Shown here one piece after another: positions 41,573 through 51,511 of a stretch of 64,000 nucleotides of DNA. The notes below the pieces were generated by a model. The model was not told the origin of the DNA. It saw only the letters and a list, made by a program, of their open reading frames with translations, and ran no database searches. A program made the translations under genes and the position numbers. Positions within the stretch are counted from its first letter, which is position 1. The number at the start of each line of letters is the position of its first letter. Source of the stretch: Aequorivita sp. H23M31. GTDB taxonomy: Bacteria > Bacteroidota > Bacteroidia > Flavobacteriales > Flavobacteriaceae. Location of the stretch: contig NZ_CP034951.1 in the NCBI RefSeq assembly GCF_004022485.1, positions 3,224,001-3,288,000 on the forward strand. Reading direction: 5' to 3'.

Positions 41573-44191
41573 ATGAAGTCTAAAGAAATTCGCTCACAAT
41601 TTTTAGAATTTTTTAAATCCAAATACCATCTTATTGTTCCATCGGCTCCTATGGTTGTGAAGAACGATCCCACCTTGATGTTTATCAATAGTGGGATGGC
41701 TCCCTTTAAAGAGTATTTTCTTGGAAACGGAAAGCCAAAAAACAACAGAATTGCAGATACACAAAAGTGTCTTCGTGTAAGTGGAAAACACAACGATCTG
41801 GAAGAAGTTGGGATGGATACCTACCATCACACCATGTTTGAAATGCTGGGAAATTGGAGTTTTGGCGATTATTTTAAAAAGGAAGCAATTGAGTGGGCGT
41901 GGGAACTTTTGACCGAGGTTTTTAAAATTGACAAGGATATTCTATACGTCACTATTTTTGAAGGTGATGCGAGTGAAGGCTTGGAGCACGATTCTGAAGC
42001 ATATAATTTCTGGAAAAAATTTGTTCCGGAAGATAGAATATTAAACGGTAATAAGAAAGATAATTTCTGGGAAATGGGAGATCAAGGACCCTGCGGTCCT
42101 TGTAGTGAAATTCACGTAGATATTCGTTCCGCCGAAGAAAAAGCGAAAATTCCTGGAAGAGATTTGGTCAATCAAGACCATCCCCAGGTTGTGGAAATCT
42201 GGAACCTTGTATTTATGCAGTTTAACCGAAAGGCTAACGGCAGTCTGGAAAGGTTATCTGCGCAGCACGTAGATACCGGGATGGGGTTTGAGCGTTTATG
42301 CATGGTACTACAGAATAAACAGAGCAATTATGACACGGATGTTTTCACTCCCTTAATTCGTGAAATAGAAACAATTACCAACTCCAAATATGGAGCGGAC
42401 GAAAAAAAGGACATTGCAACCAGGGTTATTGCAGATCATGTACGCGCCGTAGCCTTTTCCATTGCCGATGGTCAACTGCCTAGCAATACAGGGGCTGGAT
42501 ATGTAATTAGAAGGATTTTGCGCAGGGCAATCCGTTATGGATTCACATTTTTAAACCAAAAAGAACCTTTCATTTACAAATTGATTGAAACGCTGACCGC
42601 TCAGATGGGTGAGGCATTTCCGGAATTGCTTTCGGAAAAAAATATTATCACAAACGTTGTTCGGGAAGAGGAGCAATCCTTTTTACGAACGCTCGACCAA
42701 GGTTTGGTTTTATTGGAGAATATAATTGAGAATTCAAAATCCAAGGGTAATAATGAAATCTCTGGAAAGAAAGCATTTGAGCTGTACGACACTTTCGGCT
42801 TCCCCATCGATTTAACAGCATTGATTCTTCGCGAGCGAGGTTATTCATTAGATGAAAAAGAATTTGATATAGAGCTTCAAAAGCAGAAAGAACGATCACG
42901 TTCTGCAACCAAAGTTGAAACTGGAGATTGGATTGTCCTTGCGGAAGATGATATAGAGGAATTTGTAGGCTATGATATGCTGCAAACCCCCGTAAAAATT
43001 TCCCGTTACCGTAAAGTAGAAAGTAAGAAAGAGGGTGAAATGTACCAGTTGGTTTTCAATCTAACTCCCTTTTATCCGGAAGGAGGTGGCCAAGTGGGCG
43101 ATAAGGGCTATTTGAAAGCACCCGATGGAGATCTCACTTATATTTTGGATACAAAAAAGGAAAACAACCTAATTATTCACTTTACAAAAACACTCCCCCG
43201 TAATCTTGCTGAAACCTTTACTGCCGTGGTGGACGAGTTGAATAGGAAGAATACAGCTGCCAACCATACTGCAACCCATTTACTGCAACAAGCTCTTCGC
43301 AATGTGCTGGGAACTCACGTTGTTCAAAAGGGAAGTATGGTTCAAGGAAGAAACTTGCGTTTTGACTTTTCGCATTTTGCGAAGTTAACAGAGGAGGAGC
43401 TAAAAGAAGTGGAGGATTTTGTCAATGCCCGCATTCGCGAAGGCATTGTTTTGGAGGAAAAAAGAAATATCCCTTTTCAACAAGCTGTCGATGAAGGAGC
43501 TCTTGCCTTGTTTGGTGAAAAATATGGAGATACGGTTAGAGCTATAAAATTCGGAAACTCCATGGAACTTTGTGGCGGAACACATGTGCCGACGACCAAA
43601 GATATTTGGCATTTTATTATAACCTCGGAAGGAGCCGTGGCTTCCGGTATAAGAAGAATCGAGGCAATTACCGGAGATTTTGCAAAGCGTTATTTTATCG
43701 ATAGAAGTAATTCTTTTTCCGCTATCCAAAAAATCTTGAACAATGCCCAAGATCCTTTAAAAACGGTTGAGGCTTTGCAAGAGGAAAACTACGATTTGCA
43801 GAAGCAGATAAAAGGATTGCTAAAGGACAAGGCTAAAGATTTGAAAGGCGACCTTAAAGCTGAAATTGAACAAATAAACGGTGTGGGTTTTCTTGCTAAA
43901 AAGATCGAGCTTGATGCCGCTGGAATGAAAGATTTAGCTTTTGAAATGGGTGGGGAAAGTGAAAATCTGTTTTTAGTATTTGGTGCGGAACAGGACGGTA
44001 AGGCCTTATTGGCTTGTTATATCTCAAAAAAATTGGCAACCGAAAAAAATCTCGATGCGGGAAAAATTATTCGTGAACTTGGAAAATACATTCAAGGTGG
44101 TGGTGGCGGACAACCTTTCTTCGCCACTGCAGGAGGGAAGAATCCCGGCGGAATTGATGAAGCATTAGAAAAAGCAAAATTCTTTGTGTAA
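41573..44191 (+). CDS. alaS: Alanine-tRNA ligase
   Basis: The 872-aa class II synthetase charges tRNA-Ala and edits mischarged Ser and Gly. The catalytic domain opens with [17 protein letters not shown] and has [14 protein letters not shown] (motif 2 region). The editing domain has the zinc ligands NHTATHLL and CGGTHVP. The C-Ala domain ends [17 protein letters not shown]. Length is normal and no frameshift or insertion is visible. It is preceded by a short hairpin (GGAGC...GCTCC, about 41491-41512) in a long leader of unknown role. Confidence 0.97.
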   Translation: MKSKEIRSQFLEFFKSKYHLIVPSAPMVVKNDPTLMFINSGMAPFKEYFLGNGKPKNNRIADTQKCLRVSGKHNDLEEVGMDTYHHTMFEMLGNWSFGDYFKKEAIEWAWELLTEVFKIDKDILYVTIFEGDASEGLEHDSEAYNFWKKFVPEDRILNGNKKDNFWEMGDQGPCGPCSEIHVDIRSAEEKAKIPGRDLVNQDHPQVVEIWNLVFMQFNRKANGSLERLSAQHVDTGMGFERLCMVLQNKQSNYDTDVFTPLIREIETITNSKYGADEKKDIATRVIADHVRAVAFSIADGQLPSNTGAGYVIRRILRRAIRYGFTFLNQKEPFIYKLIETLTAQMGEAFPELLSEKNIITNVVREEEQSFLRTLDQGLVLLENIIENSKSKGNNEISGKKAFELYDTFGFPIDLTALILRERGYSLDEKEFDIELQKQKERSRSATKVETGDWIVLAEDDIEEFVGYDMLQTPVKISRYRKVESKKEGEMYQLVFNLTPFYPEGGGQVGDKGYLKAPDGDLTYILDTKKENNLIIHFTKTLPRNLAETFTAVVDELNRKNTAANHTATHLLQQALRNVLGTHVVQKGSMVQGRNLRFDFSHFAKLTEEELKEVEDFVNARIREGIVLEEKRNIPFQQAVDEGALALFGEKYGDTVRAIKFGNSMELCGGTHVPTTKDIWHFIITSEGAVASGIRRIEAITGDFAKRYFIDRSNSFSAIQKILNNAQDPLKTVEALQEENYDLQKQIKGLLKDKAKDLKGDLKAEIEQINGVGFLAKKIELDAAGMKDLAFEMGGESENLFLVFGAEQDGKALLACYISKKLATEKNLDAGKIIRELGKYIQGGGGGQPFFATAGGKNPGGIDEALEKAKFFV

Positions 44192-44276
44192 CTCTGTGCT
44201 TTTCTCTGTGTAACTCTGGGCACAATTTTTTCGCTGAATTGCGCAGAATACCGCAGATATCACATAAATAAATGGC

Positions 44277-45230
44277 GTGAAACTTCAAACCGAAATAGAA
44301 TTACGTCCGGAAGAGAATCAAATAGATTATTCTTCAAAAATTCTATTATTGGGAAGTTGTTTTTCGGAGAATATTGGGGCAAAGTTTGATTATTACAAAT
44401 TCCAGAATCTCCAGAACCCTTTCGGGGTTATCTTCAATCCGATTTCTATTGAAAAATTGATTGCTCGCGCTATCGAAAACAATAGATTTTCTGATAGAGA
44501 TATTTTTCAGCATAACGGAATTTGGAAATGTTTTGAAGTGCACTCTGAACTTTCATCCTTAGATAAATATGAAATTTTAGAAAATCTAAATTCAGCACTT
44601 CAGAATTTACAGGAATCCCTCCTTACTTCATCGCATATAATCTTTACATTCGGCACTTCATGGGTGTCCCGGAATACTGAAAAAGATGAAATAGTGGCCA
44701 ACTGCCATAAACTTCCACAGAAGGATTTTAATAAGGAATTGCTTTCAATTAAGCGGATTTCCGAAAGTCTTATAAATACAGCAGAAAGGATTTCAGCCAT
44801 AAATCCGAATGCTATTGTTATAAATACAATTTCGCCCGTTAGGCATATTAAGGATGGATTTACAGAGAATTCTTTAAGCAAAGCTCATCTTATTTCTGCA
44901 ATCAATGGTCTAAAATCGTCCCTCGTATATCGTAAACCCTATTATTTTCCTTCCTATGAAATAATGATGGACGAACTTCGTGATTACCGTTATTATTCAG
45001 AAGACCTCATTCACCCAAATAAAACGGCAATTGAGATTATTTGGGAGAAATTTTTAAAAGTGTGGATTGATCCAGAAACAAAATTTATTCAAAAAGAAAT
45101 TGCCTCAATACAAATAGGATTATTCCATAAACCTTTCAATCCAGAAAGTGTAGAGCATCATAAGTTTCAAGAGAAACTACAGCAAAAAATCTCTTCTATT
45201 AAAGAGCAATTTCCCCATATTAAGTTTTAA
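44277..45230 (+). CDS. GSCFA-family protein
   Basis: A 317-aa SGNH/GDSL-like protein with the name-giving motif LLGSCFSENIG (residues 22-32), NPFGVIFNPISIEKLI and FTFGTSWVSRN. Later HPNKTAIEIIWEKF is the catalytic DxxH-like block seen in SGNH hydrolases. GSCFA proteins are widespread in Bacteroidota; the substrate is unknown. A short partial hairpin repeat (CTCTGTG..., 44193-44225) lies between alaS and this gene. Confidence 0.88.
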   Translation: MKLQTEIELRPEENQIDYSSKILLLGSCFSENIGAKFDYYKFQNLQNPFGVIFNPISIEKLIARAIENNRFSDRDIFQHNGIWKCFEVHSELSSLDKYEILENLNSALQNLQESLLTSSHIIFTFGTSWVSRNTEKDEIVANCHKLPQKDFNKELLSIKRISESLINTAERISAINPNAIVINTISPVRHIKDGFTENSLSKAHLISAINGLKSSLVYRKPYYFPSYEIMMDELRDYRYYSEDLIHPNKTAIEIIWEKFLKVWIDPETKFIQKEIASIQIGLFHKPFNPESVEHHKFQEKLQQKISSIKEQFPHIKF

Positions 45231-45262
45231 ACAAATCCTGTCTCTTTGCTGTCTAGTCTTCG

Positions 45263-45282
45263 AATACGGCAAATGCCTTATT
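45263..45282 (+). promoter_or_regulatory. Palindromic operator copy 1
   Basis: AATACGGCAAATGCCTTATT is a 20-bp palindrome, 79 bp upstream of the lipoprotein gene at 45361. TTTG of a -7-like box (45308-45311) lies 25 bp after it. Same consensus as copies at 46227, 51194 and 53485. Confidence 0.75.
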
Positions 45283-45360
45283 GTGAATCAATTCCTTTCG
45301 CCGCAACTTTGTTTAACTAATAATCACATTCCCTTCCTTGGGAATTAAAAACCTCATATT

Positions 45361-45879
45361 ATGAAAACATTTAAAAAATCTATTTTAATTTTAATGGCAG
45401 TCGTTGCAGTTAGTCTTACCTCTTGTAAAAAGGATGATGATGGTGGAGGGGGCGGAAGCACTGCTTCTGGTACGGTAAGTGCGAAAGTAAATGGCTCTGG
45501 GTATACCTCCGATGTTCTTCTTACATCAGCGATTCTAACTAATTCCAATGGCACGAGTTCTCTTCTTATTTCGGCTAACACTATGAATGGCAAAAATATC
45601 ACTTTGTCCATAATGAGTTTTTTCGACGGAGTGGGTACTTATAATATTGGTGGAGGTGCGAATGTATTTACCAGTGCCAGCTATACCGAAGTGGATATTG
45701 CCAATCCTACGAATCAGAAAACCTGGGTTGCTCCTTATGACGAGACGGTGGCTGGCGAGATTAAAGTTTCTGAAATCACGGATACATTTGTTAAAGGTAC
45801 TTTTTATTTCAATGCTAAAAGTGACATTGATGGAACAAGAGAAATTACAGAAGGTTCATTCAATGTGAATTTACAGTAA
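45361..45879 (+). CDS. DUF6252-like lipoprotein
   Basis: A 172-aa lipoprotein with signal MKTFKKSILILMAVVAVSLTSC, then KKDDDGGGGG as a linker. The mature part is a beta-sandwich-like repeat: SGTVSAKVNGSGYTSDVLL, SIMSFFDGVGTYNIGGGA, GEIKVSEITDTFVKGTFYFN. Its paralogue is at 55019-55537. It is the first gene under palindromic operator copy 1, and a strong terminator follows 58 bp after the stop, so it is a single-gene unit. Confidence 0.82.
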   Translation: MKTFKKSILILMAVVAVSLTSCKKDDDGGGGGSTASGTVSAKVNGSGYTSDVLLTSAILTNSNGTSSLLISANTMNGKNITLSIMSFFDGVGTYNIGGGANVFTSASYTEVDIANPTNQKTWVAPYDETVAGEIKVSEITDTFVKGTFYFNAKSDIDGTREITEGSFNVNLQ

Positions 45880-45936
45880 CAGTAATTTTCCAGAAGTTCG
45901 CATTATTTTTAATCTCGATAATGATTGGCAGGAGAG

Positions 45937-45971
45937 CCGGAGAAAAACGAAAGTTTGTCTTCGGTTTTTTT
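45937..45971 (+). terminator. Intrinsic terminator with GAAA tetraloop
   Basis: CCGGAGA pairs with TCTTCGG and AAAC with GTTT around a GAAA loop, with one internal mismatch, followed by T7. It ends the lipoprotein transcript. The rest of 45880-46302 has a GAGTTGAGAAGTTGA direct repeat (about 46012 and 46089) and operator copy 2, but no gene. Confidence 0.85.
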
Positions 45972-46226
45972 GTTGAAGATGGATGGGGAAAAAAATCGAG
46001 GAGTTAAGGAGTTGAGAAGTTGAGGATTTTAGGAGTGAAATGAGTTTTGTACTACTTTTTTTTAGACCCCTCCACCAATCCATAATAAGAGTTGAGAAGT
46101 TGATTTAAAACGAAATTTTAAGCTAAAAATATCGATATAATTTAAAATTTTCAAATAGAAATAGAAACTAGAGCTAAAAACCACAAAACTCTACCTACCA
46201 CCCATTTCCCTTTCCCGACTAAAAAG

Positions 46227-46246
46227 AATACGACATCTGCCCTATT
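46227..46246 (+). promoter_or_regulatory. Palindromic operator copy 2
   Basis: AATACGACATCTGCCCTATT is the most diverged copy but keeps both AATA/TATT ends and the TGCC half. It lies 57 bp before the PQQ-type gene at 46303, with CATCTTTG (TTTG at 46272-46275) 26 bp downstream. Confidence 0.6.
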
Positions 46247-46302
46247 GAATTAGCTTTTTAAACGCGTCATCTTTGACATATCAATACTAATAACTAACCA
46301 TT

Positions 46303-48171
46303 ATGAAAACTTCGACACTTTTTATTTTAATATTTTCCTATATAATGATTATTGCAAATCCTGTTTCTGCGCAGAAAGCTGAACAACCGGATTTCCGATA
46401 TGATACCCGCGCTAAAATAAATGATATGACATTAACCCAGGGCGGAACCATGGTGGTAGCGACCAACGATGGTCTTGTGGGAATAAAACCGGGGAGCAAT
46501 GAACTGTTGTTCGATTTTACCGAATATGGTAAGGTAAAACCCGAGGAACTTACTTTTGTGCCAAATGCACCTTATGTAATAATCTATCAAGGTGGTTTTG
46601 CGAATTTAAGTTCTAAAAAAACCGTAATAGATTATATGTCAGGGCAAACTTTGTTTAGCACCGAAACCAATGGTTGGAAAGATGTTATAACCTGTGATGT
46701 TATGATGCCACAAAACAAATTGGTGGTGAGCGGCAATCGAACTTCAAAAGAACAGTATGCGGCACAAGTTGCGGTTTATGACCTTAATACTGGTAAAGAA
46801 GATTACAGATTTGATATTGGCGAACCTGGCAGAGTTGGAATTGCTAAATCTTATGTAGTCACTGGCAGACCACTGTTATTGAAGAATAGCCTGGTGTTGC
46901 CAACCTCGCAAGGGGTTTTTAATATGGAGACTAAAACTGGCGAATTGTTATGGCAAAATAAGATGAAAAACATGAATTCACTTGTTGCCGATGGAACCGA
47001 AAAAGAAATTTACGCTTTTGAGAGTGTTAACAATGGTAAAAATACACGGATTCATAAGATAAGCATTAACGGTGGCGAACTTTGGAAGGATGATCATAAA
47101 GTGAAGGGAGAAGTTGTAAATTTTGAAATTCTTCCAAATGGCATTGCGGTCGTGAGCAATCAAAGTGATGGAGGTAGTAATAGTGTTTTTGCTCGAAGCA
47201 ACGAATCTAATATCGCATTTTTAAGTGCTTCCAATGGTGAGGATCTTTGGGATAAAGCTCCAAAAACGAAAGGCTATGTCCAACATTTCTATGTAATGGA
47301 CGACGGTATTCTCTTCGGAATCTATCAAGGAGGAATCAATAAAATTTCATTTGATGGACAAACCCTCTTTAAAAAACCTCTAAAAACAGGTGAAAACATT
47401 CTAACTATGGCACATACCTCGCAGGGACTTATCTATATCACTTCTGAAGATGCCAACATTGTTAACCTAAGTACCGGTGATGCCGTATGGGGGAAGCCTC
47501 TAAAATATAAGAGAGCGAGTGCGGTAAGCTCTACTTTCGATGCCAAAAACAATAGATACCTTATAAGTGCCGACGAAACTTTGTATGCAGTAGATGCAAA
47601 CTCAGGAGAGGTCAGTACCTTGGCATCAACAAAATTTGAAGGAAAGGAAGCTCCATCCAATGTAGAAGTGCGTACCGATGGAATCTTGGTAAGCAGCGAC
47701 CAAAATATGCTGTTGATGGATTGGAACGGGCAACCTAAATGGCAAGAATATTATCGCGCCCCAGGAAAAAGTGCAATGGGCGCTATTTTGGCGGGAGTTA
47801 CGGCAGTGGCTACAGCAACCACGGCGGTTGCAGCGGCCAACTCATCGGTTCAAAACAAATTGTCAGGATATGATAGCCAATCCCGACGCGATGCTGAGTT
47901 AGCTGGTGGTATGGCGGCAGCTAGTGGAGCTTCTATAGCCGAAATGATGAAGCGATTTAAGGCTACCGCTGCGACAGAAAACGATCAGTTTATTTTGACA
48001 AAATTGGATGACGGTGTAGGTCTTGTAAAACTAAATAAGGATACTGGTGAGAAAGCAAAGGAAATTGTACTAAAGGACAAAAAACCCGAATATGTGGTTG
48101 ATGATCTTGGAGGTATTTTGTATTACAAAGCGGATAACAATTCAATTTTCGCTTATGATCTAAGAAAATAA
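46303..48171 (+). CDS. Exported PQQ-like beta-propeller protein
   Basis: A 622-aa exported protein with a signal peptide (MKTSTLFILIFSYIMIIANPVSA) and multiple propeller blades of the pyrrolo-quinoline-quinone repeat type: TKTGELLWQNKMKNMN, ASNGEDLWDKAPKTK, STGDAVWGKPLKYK, NKDTGEKAKEIVL. A Gly/Ala-rich segment near residues 500-520 (AILAGVTAVATATTAVAAAN) could be a membrane helix or a linker. No catalytic enzyme signature is seen, so it is likely a binding scaffold. It lies under operator copy 2 and is followed by a terminator. Confidence 0.82.
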   Translation: MKTSTLFILIFSYIMIIANPVSAQKAEQPDFRYDTRAKINDMTLTQGGTMVVATNDGLVGIKPGSNELLFDFTEYGKVKPEELTFVPNAPYVIIYQGGFANLSSKKTVIDYMSGQTLFSTETNGWKDVITCDVMMPQNKLVVSGNRTSKEQYAAQVAVYDLNTGKEDYRFDIGEPGRVGIAKSYVVTGRPLLLKNSLVLPTSQGVFNMETKTGELLWQNKMKNMNSLVADGTEKEIYAFESVNNGKNTRIHKISINGGELWKDDHKVKGEVVNFEILPNGIAVVSNQSDGGSNSVFARSNESNIAFLSASNGEDLWDKAPKTKGYVQHFYVMDDGILFGIYQGGINKISFDGQTLFKKPLKTGENILTMAHTSQGLIYITSEDANIVNLSTGDAVWGKPLKYKRASAVSSTFDAKNNRYLISADETLYAVDANSGEVSTLASTKFEGKEAPSNVEVRTDGILVSSDQNMLLMDWNGQPKWQEYYRAPGKSAMGAILAGVTAVATATTAVAAANSSVQNKLSGYDSQSRRDAELAGGMAAASGASIAEMMKRFKATAATENDQFILTKLDDGVGLVKLNKDTGEKAKEIVLKDKKPEYVVDDLGGILYYKADNNSIFAYDLRK

Positions 48172-48228
48172 TCACTAACCAGATTAGAATTTAAATTTCA
48201 AGTGAAGTGAGGAGCACTTGAGGTTTAG

Positions 48229-48262
48229 GACCCCATAAAGTTTTTATGGGGTTAATTTTTTT
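48229..48262 (+). terminator. Intrinsic terminator after the beta-propeller gene
   Basis: ACCCCATAAA (48230-48239) pairs with TTTATGGGGT, followed by TAATTTTTTT. Confidence 0.85.
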
Positions 48263-48439
48263 TATAGGTTAAGAAGAACCGCATATTATTTTTAATGGAA
48301 ATTGCATTGTTGTCGAATTTAATTAGTTAATTGATTGCAATATATATTTTATTTTTAGGAAATATATGAAGATTCAATCGTCCAACTTTTTTTAGTGGAA
48401 TATTTTTCTGAAATTCGCATTCAACTAACAATCAATGCC

Positions 48440-49189
48440 ATGAGAATTACCTTAATACTTTGCTTCCTCCTCTCGTATTCATTCGCACTCGCCCAATATT
48501 CTGTGGATTGGACCGTAGCGCCCCTTAATCCCATTCCCGAGCAATATACCCTAAACCACTATAAACTGAATGGAAAAGTGGAATCATTTACAGACGTTTA
48601 TGGAAAGACTACTACCACATTTAATAGGCAGGGTAAGGCAATATCGCGAACTGGCGAAACCGATCAGACCATTTGGGTTTATGATAGTCTGGGGCGCTTG
48701 GCCCAGCAAAAGTGGGGCGATAGTCTCTTGGTTATGGCTACTTACAAAACAAATGAAAAGGGTTTTATTACTAACATAGCCTTCGAAGGAGGAAGAGTTT
48801 TAGATATTAAATATGATAAGAAAGGATTATTTATATCAAAAATGGAAGGAGATACCACGGTAGTAAAATATTCCTACGATGCAAAAAACCGGGTGGTCCA
48901 AGAGGAATTTTTCTACCATGGGGTTCCAAATATGTTAGCTCTTTACGAATATACCGATTCCCCAGAAGGCTTAACAGTTAAAACAACCCACATAAACAGG
49001 AATTTGGGTGAAATGGATGTTTATACTCAAAAATTTAATGACAGGGGAGATATGGTGATGAGGGACAATAAGAAGCAAAATTTTAAATATGACTCCCATT
49101 ACAATATCCTCTCTAGCACGGGTAGAGATTTTCCGGTTAAATATGAATATGTTTATTTTGATGAGGTACCGAATAAAAAGAAAAAGTGA
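48440..49189 (+). CDS. Secreted YD-repeat-like protein
   Basis: A 249-aa exported protein. The start at 48440 (MRITLILCFLLSYSFALAQ) gives the signal peptide; the longer frame upstream is not coding-like. The mature part has YD/RHS-like repeats: VYGKTTTTFNRQGKAISRTG, VYDSLGRLAQQKWG, YDKKGLFISKMEGDTTVV, YSYDAKNRVVQEEFFYHG, YDSHYNILSSTG. It is short for an RHS protein and lacks a toxin tip. It precedes the histidine kinase genes. Confidence 0.75.
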   Translation: MRITLILCFLLSYSFALAQYSVDWTVAPLNPIPEQYTLNHYKLNGKVESFTDVYGKTTTTFNRQGKAISRTGETDQTIWVYDSLGRLAQQKWGDSLLVMATYKTNEKGFITNIAFEGGRVLDIKYDKKGLFISKMEGDTTVVKYSYDAKNRVVQEEFFYHGVPNMLALYEYTDSPEGLTVKTTHINRNLGEMDVYTQKFNDRGDMVMRDNKKQNFKYDSHYNILSSTGRDFPVKYEYVYFDEVPNKKKK

Positions 49190-49284
49190 CGCATATAATG
49201 TAATTTTACCATGGCACAACCATAAAAAAGTACATATCTTTTAACATTCTTCTTTTTTATGTACATTAGGCGAAAATTCTGTAG

Positions 49285-51189
49285 ATGTTTTTTAGCCGCT
49301 CCTTGTGCATCTTTTTAGTGGCGGTCTTTGCAATTTCTCAATGTTATTCCCAAAAGGGACAAATAGATAAAACACTTCTAAAGGCTTATCAAAGTTCCGA
49401 TTCTTCTGACTATTATTTCAACTCCGCAAAAAAGATGGTTCGGCAGAAAGCTGACTCTGCAAATTATCTCTATTTTAAAGCCTTTAAAAAAATTGCTCTT
49501 TCCCAAAATGACAGTGCTGCTTATTATTTTGATAGAGCCATTCCACTTCTAAAGAATTTAGATAGCCTTAATCGGTTGCGAAAATGTTATAATCAGTATC
49601 ACCACATTAAATTGGCGGCGGGAAATTATGAAAGTGCGCTGGAATATTCCCAAAAAGCTCTTTCGGTTGCCGAGCAATTAAAAGATACCGCCTATATTTC
49701 CCTTCATTTATCGGATATCGGAAATGTCTATCACGATTTCGAAGATTATAAAAAAGGTGTTTTTTACGCAAAGAAAGCCTTTGACATCATGAATTCTTCA
49801 TCAAAGAAGGATTACAAATACCTCATCTTCGCAAATAACGTTATCGGGATCAATTTTGACGATTGGAAGAAACCTGATAGTGCCCTTTTTTATCATTACA
49901 AAAATTTAAAATACCTCCAGGAAGTAGAAGACACGTTGCGCTATAGTTTCGTTTATAATAATATTGGGAACACGCTTTTAAAACAAAAAAAGTATTCCGA
50001 AGCTAAAAAATACCAAGCCCGCGCCTTAGCGATGGATAAAATCAAGAATGAAAGTTATTTCCTGGCTTCCGATTATACCAATATGGGAACCATAGCTTAT
50101 AATGAGAACAATAACCAACTTGCGAAGGAATACTTTGCAGAGGCTGAAGTCTATGCTAAAAAAAGTGGAAGTATCGAAAAGATGAGGGATCTGGCCCTGC
50201 AGCGCGCTTGGTTCTATAAAAAAATCGGCGATTATAAAAAGGCCTATGAATTTCAGGAGAAGTTTTTTGTATTGAGAGATTCCGTTTTCAATGAGCAACG
50301 CGCTGGCAAAGTTGCGGAAATGGAAACGAGATATGAAACGGAAAAAAAGGAAAAAGCCTTAGCCGAATCAAGAGCAGATCTTGCGGAAAGTCAATTGAGG
50401 GTAGAGCAGAGAAACATTTTTATTTATGGTTTGATTGCATTGGCAATTATTTTGGGTTTATTAATTTATCTTATTTTCTTTCGTCATAAATTAAAAACGC
50501 GACAGTTGCAAAAGGAAGGGGAGCTTAAACTTGCCTTGAGTAAAATCGAAACCCAAAATCAGTTGGAGGAACAACGGCTCCGTATCTCTCGCGACTTGCA
50601 CGATAATATAGGATCTCAGCTCACTTTTATTATTTCATCCCTAGATACTTTAAAATATAGACTGGGTGAAACTGCGCGCGAAACAACGGCTCAACTTTCA
50701 TCCATCAGCAAATTTACCGCACAGACTATTTATGAACTTCGGGATACAATCTGGGCCATGAACAAATCCGATATTTCCGTTGAGGATCTTCAGGTGCGTA
50801 TTTCAAATTTTATTGAAAACGCTAAAAATTCTAGCAGCGTCCATATCCGCTTTTATGATTTTTTAAAAGATAAACATTTTTCATCCGTCCAGGGTATGAA
50901 TATTTACCGAATTATGCAGGAGGCGGTAAACAATGCTTTAAAGTATTCTGAAGCAACCGAGATAACAATAACACTCTCCGAAACCTCAAATTCTTTAGAT
51001 GAATATCCTTCGAGCATTATGATGGAAGTGAAAGACAATGGGAAAGGCTTTGACCTTCAAAAGCCAGAATTTGGAAATGGTATAGCGAATATTAAAAAAC
51101 GGGCATCGGATTTGGGTGGCAAAGTGGAAATAATCTCGAACCTGAATGAAGGTACTGTCGTGCGGTTAAAACTAAAAAATTCAGAATAA
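49285..51189 (+). CDS. Membrane sensor histidine kinase with periplasmic TPR repeats (kinase 1)
   Basis: A 634-aa NarX/LuxR-associated kinase (HisKA_3). A signal or TM start (LCIFLVAVFAISQCYS) leads into TPR repeats (about 60-330: SALEYSQKALSVAEQLKDTA, DYKKGVFYAKKAFDI, KYSEAKKYQARALAMD). A TM helix follows (IYGLIALAIILGLLIYLIFF), then the dimerisation helix with phospho-acceptor His439 in SRDLHDNIGSQLTF, and the ATPase domain with EAVNNALKYSEA and VKDNGKGFDL. The organisation is close to that of kinase 2. A palindromic operator lies just after its stop. Confidence 0.92.
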   Translation: MFFSRSLCIFLVAVFAISQCYSQKGQIDKTLLKAYQSSDSSDYYFNSAKKMVRQKADSANYLYFKAFKKIALSQNDSAAYYFDRAIPLLKNLDSLNRLRKCYNQYHHIKLAAGNYESALEYSQKALSVAEQLKDTAYISLHLSDIGNVYHDFEDYKKGVFYAKKAFDIMNSSSKKDYKYLIFANNVIGINFDDWKKPDSALFYHYKNLKYLQEVEDTLRYSFVYNNIGNTLLKQKKYSEAKKYQARALAMDKIKNESYFLASDYTNMGTIAYNENNNQLAKEYFAEAEVYAKKSGSIEKMRDLALQRAWFYKKIGDYKKAYEFQEKFFVLRDSVFNEQRAGKVAEMETRYETEKKEKALAESRADLAESQLRVEQRNIFIYGLIALAIILGLLIYLIFFRHKLKTRQLQKEGELKLALSKIETQNQLEEQRLRISRDLHDNIGSQLTFIISSLDTLKYRLGETARETTAQLSSISKFTAQTIYELRDTIWAMNKSDISVEDLQVRISNFIENAKNSSSVHIRFYDFLKDKHFSSVQGMNIYRIMQEAVNNALKYSEATEITITLSETSNSLDEYPSSIMMEVKDNGKGFDLQKPEFGNGIANIKKRASDLGGKVEIISNLNEGTVVRLKLKNSE

Positions 51190-51193
51190 AATA

Positions 51194-51213
51194 AATAGGG
51201 CATTTGCCTTATT
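51194..51213 (+). promoter_or_regulatory. Palindromic operator copy 3
   Basis: AATAGGGCATTTGCCTTATT begins 5 bp after the stop of kinase 1. A -7-like TAATTTTA (TTTA at 51238-51241) is 25 bp downstream and the next ATG is at 51265. It would drive the small ORF and kinase 2. Confidence 0.78.
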
Positions 51214-51264
51214 TGTAATGGAAGCTAACTAGGGTAATTTTAGAGATTAATCTTTTCTAAAAGA

Positions 51265-51510
51265 ATGTTATCTCCATTGGCAATATCGATACTATTTATT
51301 CTCATCCTATTTGGTATGGGGCTTTGGTTTTATAAGGGAAATCAGGCTCTTACACATTTGCACGAACACTCCGTTAATCAATTGGAAAACGCTATTCAGA
51401 ACAATAAGGATCAAATAAGATTTAGAAACTCCAATCTTCACCTTTATGATTTTCAGAAATACAATCTTATTGAATGCTTGGTTGCGCAACAAGAAATATT
51501 ACTTTCATAA
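51265..51510 (+). CDS. Possible 81-aa membrane-anchored small protein before kinase 2
   Basis: The frame begins MLSPLAISILFILILFGMGLWFYKG, a membrane helix, followed by HEHSVNQLENAIQNNKDQIRF and a C-terminus QKYNLIECLVAQQEILLS. The stop lies 1 bp before the ATG of kinase 2, so the two would be translationally coupled. It is correctly spaced from operator copy 3. It could be a real accessory protein of the sensor or a chance frame in the leader. There is no family match I can name. Confidence 0.4.
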   Translation: MLSPLAISILFILILFGMGLWFYKGNQALTHLHEHSVNQLENAIQNNKDQIRFRNSNLHLYDFQKYNLIECLVAQQEILLS

Positions 51511-51511
51511 T